Made by a program: the position numbers and the translations under genes. Source: an uncultured Alphaproteobacteria bacterium (GTDB taxonomy: Bacteria; Pseudomonadota; Alphaproteobacteria; HIMB59). Taken from it: a DNA stretch of 64,000 bases. The DNA is taken from contig CACCLU010000003.1 of NCBI GenBank assembly GCA_902546975.1, positions 186,001 through 250,000 of the forward strand, given 5' to 3'. Shown piece by piece: positions 8,319-18,444 of this stretch; the first letter of the stretch is position 1; every line of letters begins with the position of its first letter. The notes under the pieces are model-generated. The model saw only the letters and a list, made by a program, of their open reading frames with translations, did no database searches and was not told the DNA's origin.

Positions 8319-8847
8319 TTAAAAAAATACTTATTATATCTTTGATTGGTATGTCTTTTATATAAACAATTAAAGCTATAAGAACTATTATTAGAAAATT
8401 AATTGTCATTATAAAACGAAATAAATTAAAATTTGATTTATTAAAATCTGCTTCATCTTCAAGAACTAGCAATGATTTGTTTTGTTGTATTGATGATTGT
8501 TTATCTAATTTATGAAAAATACTTAAATCCCCGTCAAGTTTATGATTAATCGGTTCATGAAATTTTTCGTTACTTGATTTATTATTTAGGAATGTATCAA
8601 TAGTATTAAGTTTTTTTTCTAAAGACTCAATTTTTAATTTCAGTTCATCAAAATCAGATTTATTTTTCAAACTACTAGCTCTTGTTCTTGGTGATGATTC
8701 TTCTATATTTGGATTATAGTTTTTATTTTCTAATTGATTTTTTATTTCAGCTAATGAGTCTAAAATTTTCTTTGACTTTTCTTCGTTAGGACTTGGATTA
8801 TTATTTTTTGTGGTATCTCTCCCAAATTGATCAATATCCGAAATCAT
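8311..8847 (-). CDS. Hypothetical protein with coiled coil and C-terminal membrane anchor
   Basis: I do not recognise this 178-residue protein. Its first 140 residues are polar and rich in Asn, Ser, Lys and Glu, with a heptad-like stretch around residues 65-90 (DELKLKIESLEKKLNTIDTFL) that may form a coiled coil. One hydrophobic segment at about residues 143-163 (FIMTINFLIIVLIALIVYI) would anchor it with most of the chain on the cytoplasmic side. The frame stays open over 530 bases and ends overlapping fdsA by 8 bases in convergent orientation. The coding call rests on length, composition and the absence of another gene there. Confidence 0.65.
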   Translation of the reverse strand: MISDIDQFGRDTTKNNNPSPNEEKSKKILDSLAEIKNQLENKNYNPNIEESSPRTRASSLKNKSDFDELKLKIESLEKKLNTIDTFLNNKSSNEKFHEPINHKLDGDLSIFHKLDKQSSIQQNKSLLVLEDEADFNKSNFNLFRFIMTINFLIIVLIALIVYIKDIPIKDIISIFLIS

Positions 8848-8921
8848 AGATTTTAAACTTAATGTAAGTATTGAAAATAATCAATTATATGTGTTTAAGG
8901 ATTGTTTCTAATAAAATTGAA

Positions 8922-8997
<76 letters not shown>

Positions 8998-9038
8998 ATT
9001 GTGTTATTATTTATATTAAAATCTAAAATAAACAATAT

Positions 9039-9761
9039 TTAAAAAGTGCTAATTTTAAAATGATATGCAGCAATTGCTAGAGAATTTGCTGCATTATAAC
9101 TATCAATACCACCTACATTTTCTTGAGGGATACTTATTTTAAAGTCACTCTTTGTTAAAATATTTCTTCTAATCCCTTTTCCTTCACTTCCAACAATGAT
9201 GACAGATTTTTTATCAAAATTAAATTCTCTGTTCATTTCCTGACCACTCATATCTAGGGAATAAGTCCAATAGCCAGATTTTTTTAGAACTTCTATTGTT
9301 CTGTTAATATTTTTAGAAACATGATATTTCAACACTTCAACGGCTCCAGACGAGGTTAATGACGTTACATCGTTAATATCTGCCGAAGAATGCTCTGATA
9401 GTAATAGACCATCAGCTCCCATCAAAAGAGCCGTTCTTATAATGTTTCCAAGGTTATTTTGGTCTGTAATCTGATCGGCTACAATTATAAGAGATTTTTT
9501 GTTATTTTTAATAATTTCATCTAAATTGGAGGGTTTATACTTTTCTCTGCGTAAAACTATATCACTGATAAATCTATCATTTTTAATACCAAGTCTATTA
9601 AAATCGTTTTTCTTTAGTAACTTTGTCTTATTGTTAAGTTTATTTTGATCTATCAGCTTGGCAAAAACTGATTGTTTTTCAATATTTATAAAAATTTCAA
9701 TAATCTTATCGGGATTATGAGTTATACAACTAGTACAAGAATTGGCCCCTGAAATAAGCAT
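9039..9761 (-). CDS. rlmB: TrmH-family 23S rRNA 2'-O-ribose methyltransferase (RlmB-like)
   Basis: This 240-residue SpoU/TrmH-family enzyme would methylate the ribose of a guanosine in 23S rRNA using S-adenosylmethionine. The three family motifs of the trefoil-knot domain are present: ITDQNNLGNIIRTALLMGA (motif 1), VIIVGSEGKGIRRNIL (motif 2) and IPQENVGGIDSYNAANSLAI (motif 3). A small N-terminal substrate-binding domain precedes them. The position upstream of tRNA-Tyr/Gly and tuf, on the opposite strand, is usual for alphaproteobacterial rlmB. The exact rRNA position modified is inferred from the family. Confidence 0.85.
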   Translation of the reverse strand: MLISGANSCTSCITHNPDKIIEIFINIEKQSVFAKLIDQNKLNNKTKLLKKNDFNRLGIKNDRFISDIVLRREKYKPSNLDEIIKNNKKSLIIVADQITDQNNLGNIIRTALLMGADGLLLSEHSSADINDVTSLTSSGAVEVLKYHVSKNINRTIEVLKKSGYWTYSLDMSGQEMNREFNFDKKSVIIVGSEGKGIRRNILTKSDFKISIPQENVGGIDSYNAANSLAIAAYHFKISTF

Positions 9762-9795
9762 TGTTTTAAATAGCAGTAAAAATTAAGGAAGTCTA

Positions 9796-9823
9796 TTGAC
9801 TTTCAAAGACAATTATCTATTAA
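9796..9823 (+). promoter_or_regulatory. Candidate sigma70 promoter of the tRNA-Tyr / tuf transcript
   Basis: TTGACT at 9796-9801 is followed after 16 bases by TATTAA at 9818-9823, about 25 bases before the mature tRNA-Tyr. It is divergent from rlmB. It would drive the tRNA-Tyr, tRNA-Gly, tuf, tRNA-Trp, secE, nusG and downstream ribosomal genes. Confidence 0.5.
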
Positions 9824-9847
9824 TCAACAACTGTTTTTATACAATTT

Positions 9848-9933
9848 GGAGGGATGGCCGAGTGGTTAAAGGCGGCAGACTGTAAATCTGTTCACGCAAG
9901 TGTACGTAGGTTCGAATCCTACTCCCTCCACCA
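9848..9933 (+). tRNA. tRNA-Tyr (GTA)
   Basis: This is a class II tRNA with acceptor stem GGAGGGA/TCCCTCC and anticodon loop CTGTAAA (anticodon GTA). It has a long variable arm and the T-loop sequence TTCGAAT. CCA is encoded at 9931-9933. It is the first gene of the run leading into tuf. Confidence 0.97.
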
Positions 9934-10025
9934 CTTTTTTCACTTTTCTTATTGAATTTTAAAGAAAAATTAGTAGTTTATCGGAACTCACAAGGATTTG
10001 ATTTTGTGGATGTTTTGAAGTGGTT

Positions 10026-10043
10026 ACCCGCTGAATCGCGGGT
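10026..10043 (+). repeat. Inverted repeat pairing the leader with the 5' end of tRNA-Gly
   Basis: ACCCGC at 10026-10031 is the exact reverse complement of GCGGGT at 10038-10043, which are the first six bases of tRNA-Gly; the loop is 6 bases. In the precursor RNA the leader could therefore pair with the 5' acceptor strand and compete with the mature fold. Confidence 0.6.
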
Positions 10044-10111
10044 GTAGCTTAATGGTAAAGCTCCAGCCTTCCAAGCTGGCTACGAGGGTTCGATTCCCTT
10101 CACCCGCTCCA
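10038..10111 (+). tRNA. tRNA-Gly (TCC)
   Basis: The acceptor stem is GCGGGTG/CACCCGC, the anticodon loop CTTCCAA has anticodon TCC, the T arm contains TTCGATT, and the CCA end is encoded. It sits between tRNA-Tyr and tuf, as in many proteobacteria, and is probably cut from the same primary transcript. Confidence 0.97.
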
Positions 10112-10163
10112 AGTACATTGAAAAAATTAAGTAATAGATATTAAAAAGAGGTAACAACTTAAA

Positions 10164-11354
10164 ATGACTAAAGAAAAATTTGACAGATCGAAAGAACACG
10201 TCAACATCGGAACTATCGGTCACGTCGACCATGGTAAAACTACTCTTACCGCAGCAATAACAAAAGTTTTGGCAGAAAAAGGTGGTGCAGAGTTCACAGC
10301 GTATGATGAAATTGATAAAGCACCTGAAGAAAAAGAGAGAGGTATAACAATTTCAACAGCTCACGTTGAGTATTCCACTGATAAAAGACACTATGCTCAC
10401 GTCGATTGTCCAGGCCACGCAGACTACGTAAAAAATATGATTACAGGTGCTGCTCAGATGGACGGAGGTATTTTAGTTGTTAACGCAGCTGATGGTCCAA
10501 TGCCTCAAACACGTGAACACATTCTTTTAGCTAGACAGGTTGGTGTACCAGCACTAGTTGTTTACTTAAATAAAGTTGATCAAGTAGATGATCAAGAATT
10601 ATTAGAGCTTGTAGAAGTCGAAATAAGAGAGCTTCTATCAAAATATGATTTCCCTGGTGATGATATTCCAATCGTTAAAGGATCAGCTCTTGCAGCTGTA
10701 GAAGACAGAGATGAAAATATTGGTAAAAATTCGATCATTGAATTAATGTCAAAAATTGATGAGTATATCCCTGCTCCTACAAGAGAATTAGATAAACCTT
10801 TCTTGATGCCAGTTGAAGACGTATTTTCTATTTCTGGACGAGGTACTGTTGTTACTGGAAGAGTTGAACAAGGTGTTATCAAACCAGGTGAGGAAATTGA
10901 AATTATTGGTTTAAAAGATACAACCAAAACAGTTTGTACCGGAGTTGAGATGTTTAGAAAACTATTAGACTCAGGTGAAGCTGGAGATAATATTGGTGCT
11001 CTTCTTCGTGGAACTAAAAAGGAAGAGGTTGAAAGAGGCCAAGTTTTGGCAGCTCCTGGTAGTATTAAACCTCACAAAAAATTTAAAGCAGAGATTTACG
11101 CTTTAAGCAAAGAAGAGGGTGGAAGACACACTCCTTTCTTTGCAAATTACAGACCTCAGTTTTATTTTAGAACCACTGATGTTACTGGTTCAATTAAATT
11201 GCCTGAAGGTACTGAAATGGTAATGCCTGGTGATAATATTACACTTGAAGTTGAGTTACTTGCTCCTATCGCAATGAATAACAATTTACGTTTTGCTATT
11301 CGTGAAGGTGGTAGAACTGTTGGCTCAGGAGTTGTTTCAGAGATTATCGAATAA
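10164..11354 (+). CDS. tuf: Elongation factor Tu
   Basis: EF-Tu is the GTPase that delivers aminoacyl-tRNA to the ribosome. The 396-residue length is normal. G1 is GHVDHGKTT near residue 18, G3 is [10 protein letters not shown]4 is NKVD, and the C-terminal barrel domains are complete. A GAGGT-like binding site lies about 12 bases before the ATG. Only this copy occurs in the window: the usual second site, between fusA and rpsJ, has a gap of only 2 bases. The gene is flanked by tRNA-Gly and tRNA-Trp and is probably processed out of a mixed tRNA/mRNA transcript. Confidence 0.98.
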   Translation: MTKEKFDRSKEHVNIGTIGHVDHGKTTLTAAITKVLAEKGGAEFTAYDEIDKAPEEKERGITISTAHVEYSTDKRHYAHVDCPGHADYVKNMITGAAQMDGGILVVNAADGPMPQTREHILLARQVGVPALVVYLNKVDQVDDQELLELVEVEIRELLSKYDFPGDDIPIVKGSALAAVEDRDENIGKNSIIELMSKIDEYIPAPTRELDKPFLMPVEDVFSISGRGTVVTGRVEQGVIKPGEEIEIIGLKDTTKTVCTGVEMFRKLLDSGEAGDNIGALLRGTKKEEVERGQVLAAPGSIKPHKKFKAEIYALSKEEGGRHTPFFANYRPQFYFRTTDVTGSIKLPEGTEMVMPGDNITLEVELLAPIAMNNNLRFAIREGGRTVGSGVVSEIIE

Positions 11355-11383
11355 AAATATTCTCTGCAGTAATACTAATATGA

Positions 11384-11459
11384 AGGAGTGTAGCTCAACT
11401 GGTAGAGCGCCGGTCTCCAAAACCGGAGGTTGCGGGTTCGATGCCTGCCACTCCTGCCA
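11384..11459 (+). tRNA. tRNA-Trp (CCA)
   Basis: The acceptor stem is AGGAGTG/CACTCCT, the anticodon loop CTCCAAA has anticodon CCA, the discriminator is G as expected for tRNA-Trp, and the CCA end is encoded. It lies between tuf and secE, the common bacterial arrangement. Confidence 0.97.
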
Positions 11460-11480
11460 AATATATAAATAAAAAAAAAC

Positions 11481-11666
11481 ATGAAATTTAATCCTGCTAA
11501 ATATTTAAGAGAAGTTCGACAGGAGGTATCTAAAGTTACCTGGCCCTCCAAGAGAGAGACTTTCACATCAGCAGGTATCGTTTTGGTTGTGATTAGTATT
11601 GCTGCAATTATTTTAATGCTCTTAGACCAATTTTTTTCTTTTGTTGTGAGAATAGTTCTAGGATAA
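11481..11666 (+). CDS. secE: Preprotein translocase subunit SecE
   Basis: SecE is the small subunit that clamps the SecY channel. The 61-residue short form, with one transmembrane helix at about 32-55, is typical of alphaproteobacteria. The conserved amphipathic motif before the helix, EVRQEVSKVTWPSKRET, is clear. It follows tRNA-Trp by 21 bases and precedes nusG by 4 bases. Its partner secY is in the spc operon of the same window. Confidence 0.96.
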   Translation: MKFNPAKYLREVRQEVSKVTWPSKRETFTSAGIVLVVISIAAIILMLLDQFFSFVVRIVLG

Positions 11667-11670
11667 TTTA

Positions 11671-12216
11671 ATGGTTGAAAATACAGATACATCAAAGTGG
11701 TATGTTGTACACTGCCACTCTGGCTTTGAGAAAAAAGTTGCAGACTCAATTTTAGATGAAGCAAAAAAAGTTAATTTAGAAGACTCGATTTCTGAAGTAT
11801 CTGTTCCTACTCAGGCAGTTGTGGAGGTAAGAAGAGGTGTAAGAGTTAACTCTGAAAAAAAATTTTTCCCAGGGTATGTTTTAATCAAGATGATAATGAA
11901 CGATGACACTTGGCATTTAGTTAGAGATATACCAAAAGTTTCAAATTTTTTAGGTACGAAAGATAAGCCAATTGCCATATCTGAACGAGAGGTATCTAAA
12001 TTATTACAAGACATTACTGAAGGTGTTGATAATCCTAAACCTAAGTTTGAGTATGAAGTTGGTGAACAGATTAAGGTGTCTGATGGTCCATTTGCTTCAT
12101 TTAGTGGTATTATAGAAGAGGTTGACAGTTCAAGACAAAAGCTTAAAGTGTCCGTCTCAATTTTTGGGAGACCGACACCTTTAGAACTAGATTATTCACA
12201 AGTGGTTAAGGGTTAA
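11671..12216 (+). CDS. nusG: Transcription termination/antitermination factor NusG
   Basis: NusG binds RNA polymerase near the active cleft and couples it to Rho or the ribosome. The 181-residue protein has the NGN domain ([19 protein letters not shown], then [10 protein letters not shown]) and a C-terminal KOW domain ([17 protein letters not shown]). The secE-nusG-rplK order is the standard one. Start ATG 11671 gives the conserved N-terminus. Confidence 0.97.
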   Translation: MVENTDTSKWYVVHCHSGFEKKVADSILDEAKKVNLEDSISEVSVPTQAVVEVRRGVRVNSEKKFFPGYVLIKMIMNDDTWHLVRDIPKVSNFLGTKDKPIAISEREVSKLLQDITEGVDNPKPKFEYEVGEQIKVSDGPFASFSGIIEEVDSSRQKLKVSVSIFGRPTPLELDYSQVVKG

Positions 12217-12220
12217 TATC

Positions 12221-12646
12221 ATGGCTAAAGAAATTTTAGGATATATAAAACTACAAATTCCAGCCGGTTCTGCTAATCCGGCACCTCCCGTAGGCCCTGC
12301 CTTAGGTCAAAAGGGATTAAATATACAAGATTTTTGTAAACAGTTTAACGACAAGACAAAAGATTTGGAAAAGGGTGCACCTATTCCAACTATAATTACT
12401 GCATACAAAGATAGATCATTTGATTTTGTCACAAAAAAACCACCCGTTACTTTTTATTTAAAAAAAGCCGCAAAAATAAAAAAAGGCTGTCAAACGCCTG
12501 GTAGAGCAAAATTGGGTAAGGTTACAATGAAACAGGTAGAAGAGATAGCAAAAGAAAAATTAGAAGATCTCAATGCATATGATGTTGATCAAGCATCAAA
12601 AATAATACTCGGATCAGCAAGGTCAATGGGAATGGAAGTTGTATAA
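12221..12646 (+). CDS. rplK: 50S ribosomal protein L11
   Basis: L11 forms the base of the stalk at the GTPase-associated centre with 23S rRNA. At 141 residues it has the expected length. The N-terminal domain carries the proline-rich signature [17 protein letters not shown] with [12 protein letters not shown]. The C-terminal rRNA-binding part ends [21 protein letters not shown]. Its stop codon shares one base with the start of rplA. Confidence 0.98.
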   Translation: MAKEILGYIKLQIPAGSANPAPPVGPALGQKGLNIQDFCKQFNDKTKDLEKGAPIPTIITAYKDRSFDFVTKKPPVTFYLKKAAKIKKGCQTPGRAKLGKVTMKQVEEIAKEKLEDLNAYDVDQASKIILGSARSMGMEVV

Positions 12647-13320
12647 TGATTTTAACTAAGAACAAAAAAAATCAAATCGAAGGTATAGATTTTACAAAGT
12701 CATACAAAATATCTGATGCAGTTAAAATTATTAAAGAAAAAAAATATGTTAAATTTGACGAGTCTATAGAAGTATCAATCAATACAGGTATTGACTCAAA
12801 GCAGTCTGATCAAAATGTCAGAGGTAGTTTTATACCTCCCCATGGTTTAGGAAAAAAAGTTCAAATAGCAGTTTTTGCTCAAGGAAAAGCTGCACAGGAG
12901 GCTAAAGCAGCTGGTGCTAAACATGTTGGAGGAGATGATTTGGTTGCCACTCTTGAAAAAAAGATAGCCGTAGATGTAATAGTAGCTACTCCAGACATGA
13001 TGTCCGTTGTTAGTAAAATTGCTAAAATTTTAGGTCCAAAAGGTTTAATGCCTAATCCTAAAACAGGCACTGTTACAAATGATATAAAAACTACAATTGA
13101 AAATATTAATAAAGGGCTTGTAGCATATAAAAATGATAAAGCAGGAACCATACATGCTGCTTTAGGTAAAGTTAGTTTTGACGAAAGTAAATTAACTGAA
13201 AACGTAACTTCTTTTATTGATGAAATAAAAAAAATAAAACCATCAGGATTGAAGGGTAACTTTGTGAATTCTGTTTATCTATCTTCTTCTATGGGTTTTG
13301 GTTTGAGGGTTGAAATATAA
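12646..13320 (+). CDS. rplA: 50S ribosomal protein L1
   Basis: L1 builds the mobile stalk near the E site and often represses its own operon. The 224 residues include the family signature IAKILGPKGLMPNPKTGTVT and the flanking alpha/beta domains. One-base overlaps with rplK and rplJ indicate translational coupling. There is no leader between rplA and rplJ where an L10 target could lie. Confidence 0.98.
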   Translation: MILTKNKKNQIEGIDFTKSYKISDAVKIIKEKKYVKFDESIEVSINTGIDSKQSDQNVRGSFIPPHGLGKKVQIAVFAQGKAAQEAKAAGAKHVGGDDLVATLEKKIAVDVIVATPDMMSVVSKIAKILGPKGLMPNPKTGTVTNDIKTTIENINKGLVAYKNDKAGTIHAALGKVSFDESKLTENVTSFIDEIKKIKPSGLKGNFVNSVYLSSSMGFGLRVEI

Positions 13321-13826
13321 TGAATAAAGCTGAAAAACAACAATATATTGAAAACCTTGATCAAATGTCAAAGGATTATTCTGCCATATTCGTTGCATCA
13401 TTTTCAGAGATGTCAGTAAAAGAAATGATCGAATTTCGAACTGAAATTAGAAATAATGATGGAGTAACTAAAGTTTCTAAAAATAATATCGTTAAAATAT
13501 TTGTTAACAAAGATGATGAAAAAAAAGGTTTAATTGATTTTTTATCTAATCAAAAATTATTAATTTTTACAAATAATCCTGTCGAAACTGCAAAAGTTTG
13601 TAAAAAATTTGAAAAAGATTTAAAAAAGCTGTCTGCAGAGGCAGCTTTTTTTGATAACCAGTTATATTCAAAAGAGGATATAGCAAAGGTTGCAACTTTA
13701 CCTTCTCTTGAAGAAATAAGAGGAAAAATAGTTGGATTGATCAATGCTCCTGCTTCAAAGCTTGTAAGATTATTACAAAGACCAGATCAGGATATTATTT
13801 CAATACTACAAAACAAAAAAGACTAA
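13320..13826 (+). CDS. rplJ: 50S ribosomal protein L10
   Basis: L10 binds 23S rRNA and carries L7/L12 dimers on its C-terminal helix. The 168-residue chain is weakly conserved outside the core (MSVKEMIEFRTEIRNNDG, NPVETAKVCKKFEK, LPSLEEIRGKIVGLINAPASKLVRLL), which fits L10. It overlaps rplA by one base and precedes rplL by 18 bases. Confidence 0.96.
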   Translation: MNKAEKQQYIENLDQMSKDYSAIFVASFSEMSVKEMIEFRTEIRNNDGVTKVSKNNIVKIFVNKDDEKKGLIDFLSNQKLLIFTNNPVETAKVCKKFEKDLKKLSAEAAFFDNQLYSKEDIAKVATLPSLEEIRGKIVGLINAPASKLVRLLQRPDQDIISILQNKKD

Positions 13827-13844
13827 TTAGGGAGAGACAAAAAA

Positions 13845-14219
13845 ATGGCAGATTTAAATAAAATTGTTGATGAGCTATCAACACTAACAGTAATGGAAGC
13901 AGCAGAACTTTCAAAACTATTAGAAGAAAAATGGGGTGTAACCGCAGCGGCACCTGTAGCAGTAGCAGCAGGTGGAGCAGCTCCTGCAGCGGATGCAGCA
14001 GAAGAAAAAGATGCTTTTGATGTAGTGCTTTCTGCAGCAGGGGATCAAAAAATTAATGTTATTAAAGAAGTAAGAGCTATTACAGGTCTTGGTTTAAAAG
14101 AAGCTAAAGACATGGTTGAGGGTGCTCCGAAAACTTTAAAAGAAGGAGTTAAGAAAGAAGAGGCGGAAGCTATGAAGACTCAGCTAGAAGCCGCAGGCGC
14201 AAAAGTAGAACTTAAATAA
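13845..14219 (+). CDS. rplL: 50S ribosomal protein L7/L12
   Basis: This is the acidic stalk protein, 124 residues, that recruits translation GTPases. It has the N-terminal dimerisation helices, an alanine-rich hinge (about residues 38-52) and the C-terminal domain [21 protein letters not shown] strong binding site, GGGAGAG, lies 9 bases before the ATG, stronger than at neighbouring genes. This suits a protein made in several copies per ribosome. Confidence 0.98.
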   Translation: MADLNKIVDELSTLTVMEAAELSKLLEEKWGVTAAAPVAVAAGGAAPAADAAEEKDAFDVVLSAAGDQKINVIKEVRAITGLGLKEAKDMVEGAPKTLKEGVKKEEAEAMKTQLEAAGAKVELK

Positions 14220-14244
14220 TTAATTATTATAGGTTCTATATAAT

Positions 14245-17200
14245 ATGCCACTTAGCTTTACAGAAAAAAAACGAATTCGCTATTCTTTTGGAAAGATCGG
14301 TAAAACGATCGAGGTTCCAAATTTAGTAGATATTCAAAAAATTTCCTACGATAAGTTTCTTCAATTAGGAAAATCAGTAGAGAGCCGTTCTAATACAGGC
14401 CTGCAGGAAGTCTTTAATTCTGTCTTTCCCATAAAAGACTATGCAGGTAAATCTGAACTTCACTATATTGATTACTATCTTGATAATCCTAAGTACGATG
14501 TTGATGAGTGCAGAAGGAAGGGTTTAACTTTTTCAGCCTCACTCATGGTTACTTTTCGACTAATAATTTGGGATATTAATGAAGAAACCCAAGAAAAATC
14601 ACTTAGAGACATTAAAGAACAAGTAGTTTATCTCGGGGATTTACCCTTGATGACAAACAATGGAACTTTTGTTGTTAATGGAACTGAAAGAGTTGTTGTA
14701 AGTCAATTACATAGATCACCCGGTGTATTTTTTGACCATGATGAGGGTAAAACCCATGCAAGTGGTAAGGTCTTATATAACGCAAGAATAATTCCCTATA
14801 GAGGTTCTTGGTTGGATTTTGAATTTGACCATAAAGATAACCTTTTCTTTAGAATAGATCGAAAAAAGAAAATGATATCTACAACAATTTTGCAGGCCCT
14901 TCCATCAAAAGCTTCAGAAAAGTATCTACAAGAATGCATACAAAATAAAGTTGAGCCAGATATTTATAAAGTCTCTGGAATGACTTCAGAAGAAATATTA
15001 ACTTATTTTTATGAAACATTTAATTTTAAAAAAAATAAAGATGGATGGGTTGTTAACTTAGATTTAAATAAATTTAAATATAAAAACTTACCTTTCAATT
15101 TAGTAGACCCAAATACTAATGAAGTTGTAGCTTACAAAGATGTCAAATTATCTTTAAAACTACTAAAAGAAATAAAAGATAAAAAAATTAATAAATTTCT
15201 GTTTAAACAAGAGGATTTATATGGTTTTTATTTATCAAATGATATTGTCAATTACGATAATGGTCTAGTTTATGCAGAGGCAGGTCGCTCATTAAGCGAA
15301 GAGTTTTTTAAAAGACTTGAGGAATTATCTATAAATGAATTTTCCGTTATAAATGCTAACCAAGCGACTGGTAATTTAGGTGTAATTAATTCACTTGTCT
15401 CAGACAAAAATAATTCACGAGAGGAAGCTCTCTTTGATATTTTTAAAATATTAAGACCTGGTGAACCACCTACACTAGAAGCAAGTAACTTTTTATTTCA
15501 AAATATGTTTTTTAGTGAAGATAGATATGATTTATCTGAAGTAGGTAGGGTGAAATTAAACACTTATTTATCATTAGATAAGAATATTAAAACAAGAATT
15601 TTAAGTAAAAAAGACATTCTAGCTGTCGCAAAAAAACTTTTTGATATGAAAACTGAGAGTGCTGGTAAAGATGATATAGACCATCTAGGAAACAGACGTG
15701 TTCGATCAGTCGGAGAGTTAATTGAAAACCAATATAGAATTGGATTAGTAAGAATGGAGCGAGCAATTAGAGAAAAAATGGGCACTGTTGATATTGAATC
15801 AATTATGCCTCAAGACCTTGTAAACTCTAAACCTATACAAACTGTTTTGAAAGAATTTACTGGAACAAGCCAATTAAGCCAGTTCATGGACCAAACAAAT
15901 CCATTAAGTGAAATTACACACAAAAGAAGGATTTCTGCATTAGGCCCCGGTGGCCTTACCAGAGAAAGAGCAGGATTTGAGGTAAGAGACGTCCACACTA
16001 CTCACTACGGTAGAATATGTCCAATAGAAACACCTGAGGGTTCAAACATAGGTCTTATAAATAGTCTATCTTCTTTTGCCAGGATTAATCAATATGGTTT
16101 CATTGAAACACCTTATAGAAAAATCGTAAAAAGCACTGTAACGGATGAGGTTATTTATTTAAATGCCGACGAAGAGGAGAGTTACACAATAGCCCAAGCA
16201 AATAGTCCGATCAATCAAAATGGTAAATTTACAGAAGAACAAGTTAGTTGTAGAAGGAGAGGTGATTTCATATTTTGCGATCCTTCCGAAATAGATTTTA
16301 TGGACGTTAATCCTCAACAATTAGTTTCTGTGGCTGCTTCATTAATCCCATTCTTGGAAAATGATGATGCTAATAGAGCCTTAATGGGATCAAATATGAT
16401 GAGACAGGCTGTTCCTCTTGTTAAAAGTGAAGCTCCTCTTGTGGGAACTGGATTTGAGTCAAAAGTAGCTAGAGACAGTGGAGCAGTAGTGATAGCTAAA
16501 AATAGTGGTTATGTTCATCAAGTTGACTCATCAAGAATAGTAATAAGATCAGACTCAAAAAATATTAGTAAGGATAAAAGTGGAGTAGATATTTATAATC
16601 TAAAAAAGTTTCAAAGGTCAAACCAAAGCACTGCAATTAACCAAAAGCCTATTGTTAAAATAGGAGATTATGTTGAAAGAGGCGATATCATAGCCGATGG
16701 TCCTTCAACTGATCTAGGAGAACTTGCTTTAGGAAGAAATCTACTTGTAGGTTTTATGCCATGGAATGGATACAATTTTGAGGACTCCATAATAATGTCA
16801 GAAAGAGTTGTTCATGAAGATCGTTATACTTCAATACATATTGAGGAATTTGAAGTTTTGTGTAGAGATACTAAACTAGGCCCAGAAGAAATTACAAGAG
16901 ATATGCCAAATGTTGGTGATGAAAGTATCACTAATCTAGATGAAGCGGGTATTGTTTATATTGGTTCTGAAGTTAAACCAGGAGATATTCTTGTCGGAAA
17001 GGTTTCTCCAAAAGGTGACTCACCTATCACTCCTGAAGAAAAGTTATTAAGAGCTATCTTCTCAGAAAAAGCAGCTGACGTTAAAGATACATCATTAAGA
17101 CTACCAACTGGCTATTCCGGTGTTGTAGTTGACGTTCAAGTTCTTGTAAGAAGAGGTGTTGAAAAAGATGAAAGAACTATAGCCATCGAAAGAGTTGAGA

Positions 17201-18444
17201 TAGATAGATTAGCCAAAGATAGAGACGATGAAAAAAATATTCTAGAAAATAATTATAAAGAAAACCTTATTAGTATTTTTAAAAATAAAAAATGTAGTTC
17301 AAATATAGATATTTTTACAAAAGGAAATAAAATTGAAGAAGATATCTTGAGATCAAAATCTATTGAAATTTTGGAACAAATTCAAGTTGATGATAATATT
17401 TCAATGGAAACATTCATATCTCAGAAGAAAATATTTAGCGACGCAGTAATTTTATTAGATAAAAAGTTTCAAAATAAAATTGAAAAAATTCAAAGTGGTG
17501 ACGATCTATTACCTGGTGTTTTAAAAGTTGTAAAAGTTTTTGTTGCTGTAAAAAGAAAATTACAAGCTGGTGATAAAATGGCTGGAAGGCATGGTAATAA
17601 AGGTGTTATTTCTAAAATAGTACCAGTTGAGGACATGCCATTCTTAGAAGATGGAACACCTGTGGATGTTTTACTTAATCCATTAGGTGTCCCAAGTAGA
17701 ATGAATATTGGACAAATATTAGAGACACATCTAGGTTGGGCTGCTTACGGCATTGGTAAACAAATTTCCCAAAGCTTAGATATGGCTAAGAAAGAGGGTA
17801 ATATTCTTCAGTTAAAAGAGTCTCTATCTAGTTTTTATGAACAGAACAAAGATTCCAATATTGAAATTACCAAGATGAATGATGATCAGCTTATTGAACT
17901 CGCAGGAAATTTAGAAAAAGGTGTTACCTTTGCTACACCTGTCTTTGATGGAACAAATACTAAAGAAATTACAAATCTTCTTGACAAAGCTGGATTTGAT
18001 AACAGTGGTCAAGTACATTTATACGACGGTAAATCTGGTGAAAGGTTTGAGAGAAAAGTAACAGTTGGTTATAAATATATCTTAAAACTTCATCATTTAA
18101 TTGATGACAAAATTCATGCTAGATCAATTGGTCCTTACAGCCTTGTAACACAACAGCCCTTAGGTGGTAAGGCTCAATTTGGTGGTCAAAGATTTGGAGA
18201 AATGGAAGTATGGGCATTGGAAGCATATGGTGCATCAAATACTCTTCAAGAAATTTTAACTATTAAATCTGATGACGTAGCTGGGAGAACAAAAGTTTAT
18301 GAAGCATTAATTAGAGGCGACTATAACTTTGAAAGTGGAATTCCTGAGTCTTTTCACGTTCTAGTTAAAGAACTAAAATCCCTTGGCTTAAACGTTGAAT
18401 TAATAGAAACAGACCCAACCGTTAATAGAGAGAACGCACAATGA
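14245..18444 (+). CDS. rpoB: RNA polymerase beta subunit
   Basis: The 1399-residue beta subunit forms one pincer of RNA polymerase and the rifampicin pocket. The rifampicin region ([31 protein letters not shown] in pieces) shows the drug-sensitive consensus. The C-terminal part has [12 protein letters not shown] and [21 protein letters not shown]. It starts 25 bases after rplL and its end overlaps rpoC by 4 bases. Confidence 0.98.
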   Translation: MPLSFTEKKRIRYSFGKIGKTIEVPNLVDIQKISYDKFLQLGKSVESRSNTGLQEVFNSVFPIKDYAGKSELHYIDYYLDNPKYDVDECRRKGLTFSASLMVTFRLIIWDINEETQEKSLRDIKEQVVYLGDLPLMTNNGTFVVNGTERVVVSQLHRSPGVFFDHDEGKTHASGKVLYNARIIPYRGSWLDFEFDHKDNLFFRIDRKKKMISTTILQALPSKASEKYLQECIQNKVEPDIYKVSGMTSEEILTYFYETFNFKKNKDGWVVNLDLNKFKYKNLPFNLVDPNTNEVVAYKDVKLSLKLLKEIKDKKINKFLFKQEDLYGFYLSNDIVNYDNGLVYAEAGRSLSEEFFKRLEELSINEFSVINANQATGNLGVINSLVSDKNNSREEALFDIFKILRPGEPPTLEASNFLFQNMFFSEDRYDLSEVGRVKLNTYLSLDKNIKTRILSKKDILAVAKKLFDMKTESAGKDDIDHLGNRRVRSVGELIENQYRIGLVRMERAIREKMGTVDIESIMPQDLVNSKPIQTVLKEFTGTSQLSQFMDQTNPLSEITHKRRISALGPGGLTRERAGFEVRDVHTTHYGRICPIETPEGSNIGLINSLSSFARINQYGFIETPYRKIVKSTVTDEVIYLNADEEESYTIAQANSPINQNGKFTEEQVSCRRRGDFIFCDPSEIDFMDVNPQQLVSVAASLIPFLENDDANRALMGSNMMRQAVPLVKSEAPLVGTGFESKVARDSGAVVIAKNSGYVHQVDSSRIVIRSDSKNISKDKSGVDIYNLKKFQRSNQSTAINQKPIVKIGDYVERGDIIADGPSTDLGELALGRNLLVGFMPWNGYNFEDSIIMSERVVHEDRYTSIHIEEFEVLCRDTKLGPEEITRDMPNVGDESITNLDEAGIVYIGSEVKPGDILVGKVSPKGDSPITPEEKLLRAIFSEKAADVKDTSLRLPTGYSGVVVDVQVLVRRGVEKDERTIAIERVEIDRLAKDRDDEKNILENNYKENLISIFKNKKCSSNIDIFTKGNKIEEDILRSKSIEILEQIQVDDNISMETFISQKKIFSDAVILLDKKFQNKIEKIQSGDDLLPGVLKVVKVFVAVKRKLQAGDKMAGRHGNKGVISKIVPVEDMPFLEDGTPVDVLLNPLGVPSRMNIGQILETHLGWAAYGIGKQISQSLDMAKKEGNILQLKESLSSFYEQNKDSNIEITKMNDDQLIELAGNLEKGVTFATPVFDGTNTKEITNLLDKAGFDNSGQVHLYDGKSGERFERKVTVGYKYILKLHHLIDDKIHARSIGPYSLVTQQPLGGKAQFGGQRFGEMEVWALEAYGASNTLQEILTIKSDDVAGRTKVYEALIRGDYNFESGIPESFHVLVKELKSLGLNVELIETDPTVNRENAQ

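Noticed and set aside
9934-10037. The 104-base gap between tRNA-Tyr and tRNA-Gly as a small RNA or extra tRNA
   Set aside because: No full tRNA fold is present. Only a weak CACAA/TTGTG dyad and the leader pairing with tRNA-Gly were found.
11375-11764. Minus-strand open frame of 129 codons across tRNA-Trp, secE and nusG
   Set aside because: It spans a tRNA gene and two certain coding genes on the other strand, so it is a shadow.
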